Positions 10,001 to 17,391 of a stretch of DNA of 40,344 nt are shown piece by piece. The translations under genes were made by a program, and so were the position numbers. Position 1 is the stretch's first letter. Each line of letters begins with the position of its first letter. Source of the DNA: JAAYCI01 sp964370445 (GTDB lineage: Bacteria; Bacillota; Clostridia; Oscillospirales; Ruminococcaceae); NCBI GenBank assembly GCA_964370445.1, contig CAYJJK010000010.1, positions 1-40,344 of the forward strand, given 5' to 3'. The notes under the pieces are model-generated. The model ran no database searches and had not been told where the DNA came from. It saw only the letters and a list, made by a program, of their open reading frames with translations.

Positions 10001-10433
10001 GGAACAAAACAAAGATACTATAGCCATATGGAAACTTAGGAACAATATTCCGCTTACAAATGCCGATTATATCACTTTAGAGCAGATACTAACAAATGAA
10101 TTGGGAAGCAAGGCTGATTATGAGCGTGAGTTTGGTGATACTCCTTTTGGCTTGTTAATTCGCAAAATAGCAAAACTTGAGCAGGAAGCTGCCATGAGAG
10201 TTTTCTCTAATTTTATAAGCGAACAGAACTTGAATAGCCAGCAGATTGTATTTGTAAACAAAGTTATCGATTATGTGGTACAGAATGGATATGTTGAAAA
10301 CATTAGCGAACTTATGAAACCGCCATTTGATAAGCCCGTTATGTTTATAAAATTGTTTGACACAAGTACCCAAAAGAAAATTGTGGAGCTTATAAATTCC
10401 ATAAAAGTGAATGCCGAAGTAGTTACAGCATAA
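7074..10433 (+). CDS. hsdR: Type I restriction endonuclease subunit
   Basis: HsdR is the motor and nuclease that translocates unmethylated DNA and cuts it. The N-terminus (about 10-120) resembles a DUF4145-type helical domain, followed by a short coiled coil. The nuclease core is GRADYVLFGKDGLPLAVIEAKR (about 239-259, giving D, E and K of the D-ExK motif). The helicase part has ATGTGKT (about 369) and DEAH (about 469), and the second RecA domain has MMDTGIDVPQVLN and WQMIGRGTR. The C-terminus is helical and contacts the methylase. All catalytic motifs look intact, so the system should be active. The TAA stop is joined to the next start as TAATG, which couples the following small ORF. Confidence 0.95.
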   Translation: MPNFSFLNEKTEYSLFALSAMEAEKMLESSPAMCAVGCRKALELMVKWVYSADNTMAMPYKENLQALVHEPSFRFAVNSQTWGKFQFIIKLGNLAVHTSRQVSKSDAVLALSGLFEFVQWIDYCYGSDYIERSFDEALIPAVKMEVDTSKIKKAEALIEKKDEEIAKLRAEIAKNAQQFMQNKAEEMPVRQFMPMDISEFATRKKYIDVDLKLLGWTIGDDCIEEDEYTDMMGVDGQKGRADYVLFGKDGLPLAVIEAKRTSKDPLTGKKQAVLYADCLERKYKRRPMMFLTNGFDTYFWDDQSAPMRAVSGFFSKDDSQKLIDRRAAKSDLDTIQIDDNITDRYYQKEAIRACCEHFSTGHRKSLLVMATGTGKTRTASSLTDVLSRGGYVTNVLFLADRTALVKQAKEDFRIYLPDISLCNLLSNKDDKNARIVFSTYPTILNAIDNAKTSDGKTLFTPAHFDFIIIDEAHRSIFKKYRAIFEYFDALLLGLTATPKLDVDRNNYDFFEMEHGVPTYAYDYETAVEKDKVLVPYYTFEVKTKFLDEGISYDELSDVDKEKYEEDFAEDDSIPDFIPSQNLNTFIFNEDTVDKVLIDLMTNGIKIESGDKIGKTIIFAQTKDHAQYIVERFDKLYPQYHGNFISRVVCDDNYAQTIIDDFKQPNKLPQIVVSVDMMDTGIDVPQVLNLVFFKKVRSKTKFWQMIGRGTRLCKGLICQDGIDGEYEDKRRFFIFDYCSNFEYFRQKPNGVEGTETMTLSENIFTKQVRLIHALQHSNYSDCSKLRDSLVCVVHKQIQALNTELTPVKLKRKFVDKYSSKEMLIGLTDIQKSEITTNLAALVFNAEQDEYAKRFDNLMYGLMLSQIEGLSAFRKTKQQLCDICRVLQTKTSIPQVKSKLEIIQSVHTAKFWEDATVLDFELIRENLRELIKFIIEDGEQKKKIYTNLQDVITDKVEGQALDAAYDFEDYRLKVNRYVEQNKDTIAIWKLRNNIPLTNADYITLEQILTNELGSKADYEREFGDTPFGLLIRKIAKLEQEAAMRVFSNFISEQNLNSQQIVFVNKVIDYVVQNGYVENISELMKPPFDKPVMFIKLFDTSTQKKIVELINSIKVNAEVVTA

Positions 10434-10588
10434 TGTTTGTTAACTTGCGGATTTATAAGCACATTCGAGAAATGATACAGACAGATGTGCAATACAATCC
10501 CCTAAATTGTAAGTTTGATGTTGCAAGCAGTACATCGATGTTTATAGGTTTGATAAATCAAGTGTACGCACAGGAAAGGATGATATAA
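10433..10588 (+). CDS. Small ORF of 51 codons filling the gap after hsdR
   Basis: The start codon shares a base with the hsdR stop (TAATG), and the stop codon at 10586-10588 directly abuts the ATG of the next gene. The frame therefore fills the space between two co-directional genes exactly. It encodes 51 residues beginning MFVNLRIYKHIREMIQ and ending NQVYAQERMI. The composition is mixed hydrophobic and basic, with no obvious membrane helix. AGGAAAGGATG near its end is also the ribosome binding site of the next gene. I do not recognise it. Position, tight coupling and lack of an alternative role for the gap argue that it is translated, possibly as a small partner or antidote of the 558-residue protein. 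Confidence 0.55.
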   Translation: MFVNLRIYKHIREMIQTDVQYNPLNCKFDVASSTSMFIGLINQVYAQERMI

Positions 10589-12265
10589 ATGCTCGACTTA
10601 AATGCAATCATGTTCTATAAAACAAAATTCACAATTGCAAACTCAGACAACAGCGAAGATTTGCTTTGGATTCTCGTGTTAGAAGTTCGCAAATGGATGA
10701 CACAAAAGTGGAACAGACCAAACACGATTATTCCCAGTGATATCAAAAAATGGACCGCATTGAAAAATGGAAACCGTATTTTTTCAGAGCCAAGCGACGA
10801 TACAATCTTTATCGAGTCAGAATTTTTCAGCGTACCCGGAACAAAAAAGCAGTATTGGGCCTGTAAGATTGTGGAGAAAACAAGACCCAAACCGGGAACA
10901 GCCCCGCGTGACTGGATTACTGAAATTGGCTATGAACAAGAGGAAGAAGGAGCTGCCACTTTTTCTTGTGTTATCACCTATAGTGATGCAGCTGGGTTTA
11001 TTGGTGAATATGAGGACACCCCTTCTCCTACCCTTCCCAAATTGGTTACCAATTTACTGAACAACCCCAAGTTCCAATGCAAACTGGGAACAGACGATGT
11101 TTCTGAGCAACCCATAGAATTAAAAACTGGAGAATGGCCGTCGTTTTGGAACAAAATCCAATCCAGCGAGCGTGTTTGTCCCTATGTATACATCAGTCCC
11201 AGGCAAATTGCAGCTGAGCCATATGAATTCAAGTTCTCAATAGACCCCGCGAAACTCGCAAAAATCATTTGTGGCAATGCTATTGTGTTTTATTCCCAAG
11301 AGGACGGTTTTACGAAGGAAATGTCTTATATCGGGCCGGAGGACTATATTTGTTACGGCGGTGCACTGCGTATCTATCAGCCCGACATCACTAACCCCGG
11401 AAAAGATGATTCCTACCGTCATCGTTTTTTGTCTTCCCACTATATTGATGACACCGGAGAGGATGCAATTTTACTGATGCTACGGCGTGCTTTGGCACAA
11501 AACGTGAACTTTTATGATTCTTTTTTTCGTGTTTCCGAGTGCCGCAAAAAGATAGACGAGTCGTCTAGGCGAAGACGCCTTGCTGAAATACAAAAACATC
11601 ACGAAAAAAACCTGGAACAATTTCAAGATGAAGTGCTTGACGAGGTCACCGCAGAAGAGCAAAAGCGATTACAAGCCGAGGAACGTGTGGACGAGTTAGA
11701 GCTTGAAATTGATGAATATAAGCGAGATAATTATCATTTGAGTTCACAGGTAGAAGCATATCGCTCGGCGGCCAATCGGTGCCGAGATTTGGAATCATCT
11801 TTAAATAGCAGAACTAAAATTCGCAGTCTTCCTTCCACCCAAAAAGATATCGCCCTATACTTCCAAACGACGTTTTGCGATAAATTGGCATTCACTGACG
11901 ATGCCATAAATTCCCTAAAAGAATGCTTTATCCCACCCGCAGAACTGTGGGATGTCTTTTACAAGTTGGCCACCGAAATGCCTCCGATAATGTCGAGCAA
12001 CAGTACGGATCCCTATAAAGATTTTTACAAAAAAACTGGTATAAATTGTGCGCGTGGCGAGGGTAAAATGACACGAAAAGACAAAAACTTAATGCGTCAG
12101 TTTGTCTCAGATTATGAGGGTAAATCCATCGACATTGAACCTCATATCACTTTTCCTAAATTATCTCAAAGTATTCACTTTGGTTATATGGATAGCAATC
12201 AAAAAATTGTGATTGGTCATTGTGGAGAACACCTTGACGTGTATTCAACCCGAAAACAAAAATAG
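10589..12265 (+). CDS. Coiled-coil protein with possible RelE-like C-terminus, R-M associated
   Basis: I do not recognise this 558-residue family by name. Three parts can be seen. Residues 1 to about 315 are a globular, strand-rich region, with YVYISPRQIAAEPYEF near 200. Residues about 316-408 are a highly charged coiled coil (EEQKRLQAEERVDELELEID). Residues about 410-558 form a compact domain ending FGYMDSNQKIVIGHCGEHLD. That ending resembles the last strands of RelE/ParE-type toxins and of some defence proteins, which commonly finish with an ...IVIGHxGxHL strand. The gene is directly coupled to the 51-codon ORF and to hsdR, so it is the last member of the restriction operon. I infer a second, backup or abortive defence role from context only. 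Confidence 0.65.
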   Translation: MLDLNAIMFYKTKFTIANSDNSEDLLWILVLEVRKWMTQKWNRPNTIIPSDIKKWTALKNGNRIFSEPSDDTIFIESEFFSVPGTKKQYWACKIVEKTRPKPGTAPRDWITEIGYEQEEEGAATFSCVITYSDAAGFIGEYEDTPSPTLPKLVTNLLNNPKFQCKLGTDDVSEQPIELKTGEWPSFWNKIQSSERVCPYVYISPRQIAAEPYEFKFSIDPAKLAKIICGNAIVFYSQEDGFTKEMSYIGPEDYICYGGALRIYQPDITNPGKDDSYRHRFLSSHYIDDTGEDAILLMLRRALAQNVNFYDSFFRVSECRKKIDESSRRRRLAEIQKHHEKNLEQFQDEVLDEVTAEEQKRLQAEERVDELELEIDEYKRDNYHLSSQVEAYRSAANRCRDLESSLNSRTKIRSLPSTQKDIALYFQTTFCDKLAFTDDAINSLKECFIPPAELWDVFYKLATEMPPIMSSNSTDPYKDFYKKTGINCARGEGKMTRKDKNLMRQFVSDYEGKSIDIEPHITFPKLSQSIHFGYMDSNQKIVIGHCGEHLDVYSTRKQK

Positions 12266-12522
12266 TGGAATGCTCAATCCTTTCTATTAAAAACATCGGT
12301 CGAATAAATTCGTCTCATGAATTGGAACAACGAAACAACTGCCACCATAACAACACAACCTTTTATCGCCTCAAAATGTGACCCGATGGGTTTCGTTCTT
12401 TATACAAGGCTTACTTACCTTTAACTGGGATATGTACAAATACAATAACAGCTTTTGGTAAAAAGAAGCTCTCAATAAAAAAACACCATCGGACAGGAAA
12501 TAGCTTATATGAGGGATCGACT
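12266..12522. other. Spacer without recognised gene
   Basis: This AT-rich gap separates the 558-residue and 409-residue genes. I find no convincing ORF, terminator or promoter in it, beyond the GAGGG binding site just before the downstream start. Confidence 0.4.
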
Positions 12523-13752
12523 ATGAAGAACAGTATTCCGCCCCAAATAGAAGAATATTATATCGGGTATTTCGACATCCTTGGCTACAAAGAAATAATG
12601 CTAACGGAAAATCCCGAAGCATTTCTTAAAACGGTTCACTTGACGATTCAAAAGGCTCTTAGCCGTGTTGATAATTTTAATTCCATATTAAGTACAACTC
12701 TTAGAATGGAGCGATTAGTATTCTACAAAATTTTTTCCGACAACATAATACTTTACTATAAGTATGAACACATGTATTACTCGAACTATATGCTTCTAAG
12801 CTTTATAGAATTGATTAAGGATATTCAGCTGAATTTGATTTATAAATTGAATATATTTATACGAGGCAGTATAACGAAAGGAGAGTTTACTGCTAATGAT
12901 ACATATGTGTTTGGAAAAGCACTAATTCGTGCAGTAGAATTAGAAAAAAAAGCAGTATACCCTATAATTGTACTTGATAATATAATTGTAAATGAGCTTA
13001 AGACCCCTGTAACCACTATCAATCAAAATGACAAAGATTTCTTTTTACAATTAGAAAATGCTTTATATGGTATATTTAATGATCCTACACCAAAAACATT
13101 GCATGATAGAATACAAAATTGCCTTAATATGTATTTTGATGTAATAGTTTGTGCATCTATCTTGCCACAGTTTAGAAATAATGTCACATTGGCCAATATG
13201 CAAAATCATTACAAACAAATAAGCGAATTATCAAGAATATCACTCAATATTGCTCCGCAACAATTGGAAAAACTATATGCAATAGTGAAACAGTCTAAAC
13301 GTACGATGATTGAATTGGCTCAAACAGTTATCAGTAAACGTTTCACTCAAATAAACATATACAATAATGACCGCCTATTAAGTTGTATTAAAAAAATGGG
13401 AACAAGGCATTCCTTTATAGATTATATCAGTGTTTTAAACACTGAAAAGCTAATAAAGAATTTCTATATAGATGAGCAAGAGGCTATTGCTATATTACAA
13501 GAAAATTTCCCAGAACAAGTTGACTTTATGGATTCTTTAATGGAAGATATAAAAAAAGACCATACTTCGACACTAAAAGAGATATTGCTTATGCATCGCA
13601 ATGCCATTGAAAAACAGTTAGTGAAATATTCAGGAGACTCTAAAATTTTTTTAAAATATGAATGGCTTAGGGTATATCATAATAGCCTTTGTGCCGATAA
13701 TTATGAGAACTTCAGGATAAACGATAGATGCTGGTTTGAAATCGAGAAATGA
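12523..13752 (+). CDS. Class III nucleotidyl-cyclase-like hypothetical protein
   Basis: The first 150 residues of this 409-residue protein follow the order of class III cyclase motifs. YFDILGY (residues 16-22) occupies the place of the first metal aspartate. FSDNIILYY (71-79) matches the GD loop with the second aspartate. FIRGSITKGEF (112-122) corresponds to the R-G-hxG strand, and GKALIRAVELE (131-141) to the GxxVNxAARL helix. In that last motif the Asn and Arg expected in true cyclases appear as Ile and Glu, so the catalysis may differ or be lost. The remaining 260 residues are helical and unrecognised. A GAGGG binding site precedes the ATG. It is separated from the restriction operon by 257 bases and is very AT-rich. 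It sits at the defence-island edge. Confidence 0.55.
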   Translation: MKNSIPPQIEEYYIGYFDILGYKEIMLTENPEAFLKTVHLTIQKALSRVDNFNSILSTTLRMERLVFYKIFSDNIILYYKYEHMYYSNYMLLSFIELIKDIQLNLIYKLNIFIRGSITKGEFTANDTYVFGKALIRAVELEKKAVYPIIVLDNIIVNELKTPVTTINQNDKDFFLQLENALYGIFNDPTPKTLHDRIQNCLNMYFDVIVCASILPQFRNNVTLANMQNHYKQISELSRISLNIAPQQLEKLYAIVKQSKRTMIELAQTVISKRFTQINIYNNDRLLSCIKKMGTRHSFIDYISVLNTEKLIKNFYIDEQEAIAILQENFPEQVDFMDSLMEDIKKDHTSTLKEILLMHRNAIEKQLVKYSGDSKIFLKYEWLRVYHNSLCADNYENFRINDRCWFEIEK

Positions 13753-13754
13753 TC

Positions 13755-13780
13755 CGTCATTATTCGATTAAAAAATGACG
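13755..13780. terminator. Weak hairpin after the 409-residue gene
   Basis: CGTCATT (13755-13761) pairs with AATGACG (13774-13780) three bases after the stop codon. No T-run follows on the plus strand, so termination is uncertain. Confidence 0.3.
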
Positions 13781-13808
13781 CAAAAATGCAAGAAAAATTT
13801 TCACAAAA

Positions 13809-14060
13809 TTAGAACACTTTACCATGTATCAAGATGTTTATCATTGTTCCTATTGCATCTTTCCCGATGTTCATTCCGGATTTAAAGAGCGCTGCAAAGC
13901 TTTTGTTTTCCATATGCTCCGATATTTCTTTTACCGATGACACTATCGACACTGCAATGTCCATAATGGTTCCAAGCGAGCCAATGACAATGCCGGCCCA
14001 TACCAAAGCCTTCAATTCAAGCGGATTTTCAGGGTTTAGATAGGTTAAGGAATCATTAGT
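13809..14060 (-). pseudogene. YibE/F-like membrane protein remnant
   Basis: The minus strand encodes SLTYLNPENPLEL, then ALVWAGIVIGSLGTIMDIAV, then SVKEISEH and FKSGMNIGKDAIGTMINILI, before a premature stop. This matches the conserved core of YibE/F-family membrane proteins, where GALGAVMDVA, an EI-E segment and SGMNIGRDIMGTM occur in this order. The N-terminal half is missing: the frame runs out of the 3' end of the EamA gene without a normal start. The last membrane segments are also missing. An in-frame TTG at 14015 lacks a ribosome binding site. I therefore read it as an internal fragment broken on both sides. It lies between the defence island and the EamA operon. Confidence 0.65.
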
Positions 14061-14964
14061 CCTGCCTATTCCCTTGGCCTTTTTCCTGTAAAGAAATTCC
14101 TCTCCCTTTGGGCAACATCGTTAACGCCATGCTCCCCAGCATAAGAAAAACACCTGCAATAGTTGCATAACTAAGTGATTCATGCAAAACCAAAACTCCC
14201 AAAACAGCACTGGTGAGTGGCGTTAAAACAGATAAAAGTGATGTGGAAGAAGCGCCGATGCGCACGATGGCATAAGAGGTTAAAACGGTGAGCAAAATAG
14301 AATTAGTGATGGCCAAAACCCCAGTGAAAAACCACGCGTTTATACTTGTAACAAGAACAAAATCCCCTTGTATAAGCCCCATAACGCCGGACGAAACCAT
14401 GGTTGTTAGCGCAAGATAGAAAGCCAAGGTAAAGCCCGACATGTTTTTAAGTACGCTGTGCTGAATACAAAGCATGTAAACGGCCATGCACACAGCAGAA
14501 AATACAGACAAAAGAACACCAAGCATGTTTTGTGTTCCCGAAAAATCGGCGAGCAAAAGCACACCTAAAAACCCTAAAACAACAGACAAAACCACTTTTA
14601 CAGACGCTTTTTCTTTGTACAACAGCACGCCGGCAAGGGTGACTAACGCAGGATAAAGGAAATGAAGTGCTGTGGCAACACCGGCGCTTACATAATTGTA
14701 CGAGCTGTACATAAATAGTGTGGTAAACGCCGAACCCGGAAAGCCTGCAATCAATAGCGCCAGTGCTTCTTTTTTTGTGATGTGCAGGCTTTGTTTTTTC
14801 AGCTTAAAGAACACATATAGAATAGGAAGTGAAAGAAAACTTCTCCAAAAAGCAAGGCTCATGGCAGTTTGGCCATCCTCATAGGCAGATTTTGCGATAA
14901 TAGGTGTTAAACCAACCATGATAGAACAAACAATTGCCGCAAGAAACCCCGAATATTTTTTCAT
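14056..14964 (-). CDS. EamA/DMT-family transporter
   Basis: This is a 302-residue drug/metabolite transporter of the inner membrane with ten predicted helices in two repeated EamA halves. The first half begins GFLAAIVCSIMVGLTPIIAK and the second MLGVLLSVFSAVCMAVYMLC. The substrate cannot be read from the sequence; members export amino acids, nucleosides or other small metabolites. An AAGGGGG-type binding site precedes the ATG. It is the last gene of a minus-strand operon after the TetR regulator and the sodium symporter, with a 63-base gap to the symporter. Its 3' end overlaps the YibE/F remnant in another frame, consistent with a rearrangement just beyond the gene. Confidence 0.85.
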   Translation of the reverse strand: MKKYSGFLAAIVCSIMVGLTPIIAKSAYEDGQTAMSLAFWRSFLSLPILYVFFKLKKQSLHITKKEALALLIAGFPGSAFTTLFMYSSYNYVSAGVATALHFLYPALVTLAGVLLYKEKASVKVVLSVVLGFLGVLLLADFSGTQNMLGVLLSVFSAVCMAVYMLCIQHSVLKNMSGFTLAFYLALTTMVSSGVMGLIQGDFVLVTSINAWFFTGVLAITNSILLTVLTSYAIVRIGASSTSLLSVLTPLTSAVLGVLVLHESLSYATIAGVFLMLGSMALTMLPKGRGISLQEKGQGNRQD

Positions 14965-15027
14965 AGCGGCCCCCTTCTTCTATGAAAATATGTCAGCTTT
15001 AATAAGCTCAATAATTCTAAAAAAGCA

Positions 15028-16434
15028 TTAGGCAGAAAGAAGGGTGTTTTTATCACGCTTATTGAAATAGAAAGAACACAAAAGAACCACAATAAGGCCA
15101 ATACCGGAGGCCATAAAGTTAGACGGAAGCCCCAAAACACCTTCAAAATTTCTTGTTAGATAAAACTCAGAAACACAGCCTACAACAAAAGCCACAGGCA
15201 AGGCAATTTCGGCAGCTTTGCGGTGAATTTTTACGCCCATCACCCCTAAAATGAGTGGAAAAAACACAACAGCACCGTACAGAAGTGTGGATGTATACAC
15301 AATATCTGTTACACGCTGAAATAAAAGAGTGCACACAAAACCGGCAAAAGAAATAATGATGGTGGAAACACGTGTGACAATAAGAAGATGTTTTTCGCTG
15401 TGTTCTTTTTTAGAACATGGCTCGTATAAGTCGTTGATAAAAATAGAGCTTGCGCTAAGCAAAACCGAATCGGCCGTAGATAAGGTGGCAGCAAGCAAAC
15501 CGCCCAGTGCAAGGCCACGAATTCCAGTGGGTAGTAAATCTCGAATCATGGTGGCAAAGCCGGCGTTGGCATCACTCATATTCGGTAATAGTACCACCAT
15601 GGTAAGGCCAATTACGCCAACAACAAGGCCATAAACCAAGTAGGTGGCACCGGTGAAGTAAAAACTGAACGAAGCGGTTTTGGGGTCTTTTGCCGCAAAC
15701 ACACGTTGTAGATAGTGCTGGTTTGTGCCATAGGCAAAAAAGGCCATCAACATCCATGAGAAAGGCTCCCAAAATCCGAGTGCGCCAAAATCCAAAAATC
15801 CACTGGGCAAGCTGCTGGCAAGTGTGGCAGGGCCACCCACTTGCACAAGGGAAATAACCATAACCAGCACCACAGAGGCACCCACAATCACAAATTGAAC
15901 CACATCGGTATTAACAACTGCCAACAAACCGCCACCTGCTGTGTACACCAGTACAATTATCAAAGAGATGAAAAACCCAAGTGTTTGCGGAATCCCTAAA
16001 ATCGCCTGCAAAGCAGAGCCTGAAACGGTTAATTGGGCTGTAAACATCAAGGTGAGGCCAATTAGGTGTAAAACGGAGGTGTAAAAACGAACCAAGGGGC
16101 CATATTTTTGGCCCATAAACTCATTTACAGTTGTGATTTCCATTTGGCGTAGCCGCTTTGTGATGAGAAAACCCAGCACAAAAAAAGCAGGCACTGCAGT
16201 TAAGTTCCAAAATGAACCTGCAATGCCTACGGCATAGACAAGTGCAGTGGCGCCCACGATGCTGCTGCCGCCAATGTCGGAAGCAGCCAGGCTAAAGCCG
16301 GCTTGTATCCGGCCTAAACTGCGCCCCGCTAGCATATACTGCCCTGCACTGTCTGTTTTTTTAGTAGAACGATAGCCTATCCATAAAATCAAAGCGGCCA
16401 CCGCACCCAGCATAATAAAATCAAGTATTGTCAT
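15028..16434 (-). CDS. Sodium:solute symporter (SSS family)
   Basis: This is a 468-residue secondary transporter with about thirteen membrane helices. The family signature is clear near the N-terminus: AGRSLGRIQAGFSLAASDIG followed by GSSIVGATALVYAVG, the sodium-site and unwound-helix region. The segment GLLAATLSTADSVLLSASS is the conserved helix 8 with the second half of the Na+ site. The substrate is not identifiable; relatives take up proline, pantothenate, sugars or other organic solutes. I chose the ATG at 16434 because GAGGAA lies just upstream; upstream in-frame starts lack a site. It is in an operon with the TetR gene (57-base gap) and the EamA transporter, which suggests coordinated import and export. 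Confidence 0.88.
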   Translation of the reverse strand: MTILDFIMLGAVAALILWIGYRSTKKTDSAGQYMLAGRSLGRIQAGFSLAASDIGGSSIVGATALVYAVGIAGSFWNLTAVPAFFVLGFLITKRLRQMEITTVNEFMGQKYGPLVRFYTSVLHLIGLTLMFTAQLTVSGSALQAILGIPQTLGFFISLIIVLVYTAGGGLLAVVNTDVVQFVIVGASVVLVMVISLVQVGGPATLASSLPSGFLDFGALGFWEPFSWMLMAFFAYGTNQHYLQRVFAAKDPKTASFSFYFTGATYLVYGLVVGVIGLTMVVLLPNMSDANAGFATMIRDLLPTGIRGLALGGLLAATLSTADSVLLSASSIFINDLYEPCSKKEHSEKHLLIVTRVSTIIISFAGFVCTLLFQRVTDIVYTSTLLYGAVVFFPLILGVMGVKIHRKAAEIALPVAFVVGCVSEFYLTRNFEGVLGLPSNFMASGIGLIVVLLCSFYFNKRDKNTLLSA

Positions 16435-16491
16435 TTTGAGTTCCTCATTACCAAAGGGGAAAATCCCCCTTGGCACTTGTCTTGAGGACAC

Positions 16492-17085
16492 TCAATAGGT
16501 GCTATTTACATGTTGAATGGCCTCAAGGATAATTTCTTTTTCGACACCAAGTAGCAACACTAAGGTCAAAACCAATAGTTCATTACGTTTTTTCAAAAAA
16601 TCCAAGTTTTCTTCTTGCGGGGTATACAAAGCAAGGGCACGCTCTGCCCCCTTTGTTATCAAAGCATAGTTCTTTTTTTCCTGCGGTGAAATAGTTAAGT
16701 GATAAGATTGAATGATGTCTTCCATAAACTGAAAGGTAAACGACTGCGAATCAATGGCACCCGTGTCAGCCCAAAGCAAATCACAGTAGAAAGGATAGAA
16801 CCCTTTGATTTCCTGTATTTTCAAATCCAGAGCTAGATAGAAACCATACATTTTCTCAATAGGGTCTATATAAGTGGAAACATGAGTATACACTTCCTGT
16901 ACTCTCTCTTGCATCAAATGGTTGTAGACTTCTTTGGCAAGTTGCTCTTTGTTTTTAAAATAATAGGAAAATAACCCCGAATTTACACCTGCACTTTCGG
17001 CAATACTGCGCAGAGTGGTTTTTTTATAGCCTTTCTCTAAAAAAAGCCGTTGCGCTTGTTCTAACAAGCGTTCTTTTGTGTTCAT
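16492..17085 (-). CDS. TetR-family transcriptional regulator
   Basis: This is a 197-residue repressor-type regulator. The N-terminal helix-turn-helix is canonical: AQRLFLEKGYKKTTLRSIAE followed by SAGVNSGLFSYYFKNKEQLA. The C-terminal ligand domain is divergent, as usual for the family. I chose the ATG at 17085, which has AAGGGA about eight bases upstream, over the ATG at 17094. It is the first gene of the operon with the symporter and the EamA exporter, which it probably controls. A 7-bp inverted repeat overlapping the promoter about 170 bases upstream is a likely operator. Confidence 0.88.
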   Translation of the reverse strand: MNTKERLLEQAQRLFLEKGYKKTTLRSIAESAGVNSGLFSYYFKNKEQLAKEVYNHLMQERVQEVYTHVSTYIDPIEKMYGFYLALDLKIQEIKGFYPFYCDLLWADTGAIDSQSFTFQFMEDIIQSYHLTISPQEKKNYALITKGAERALALYTPQEENLDFLKKRNELLVLTLVLLLGVEKEIILEAIQHVNSTY

Positions 17086-17245
17086 AATTACCATCCCTTG
17101 ACCGTTATGTTTTATGGAGCTTAAGTGAAAATATCATTGAATTCGGGTATATTAAGAAAGGGTTTTCGCAAATCAAAAGCTGTCTATATTTTATAGTTAA
17201 AAACAACCAATACCTCTTGCTAAACCAAATTTCCCAATACACCCC

Positions 17246-17276
17246 AGTATAACTTGAAATAGTATACAATTCAAGT
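17246..17276 (-). promoter_or_regulatory. Promoter and probable operator of the tetR-symporter-eamA operon
   Basis: On the minus strand TTGAAT (-35, 17269-17274) and TATACT (-10, 17246-17251) are 17 bases apart. The inverted repeat ACTTGAA / TTCAAGT (17270-17276 and 17252-17258) covers the -35 box and the whole spacer. This is the arrangement expected for autoregulation by the TetR protein encoded downstream. The rest of the roughly 300-base gap shows nothing else. Confidence 0.5.
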
Positions 17277-17391
17277 CATCCAAAGCCACATATAGGTACA
17301 CAACTTTTTTGTAAAGGGTGGAAAAAGAGCTGGCATCTAAACCACATTAGAAATAAAGCCACAACCAAATGGAAAGCCTACTGCGTTGGAA

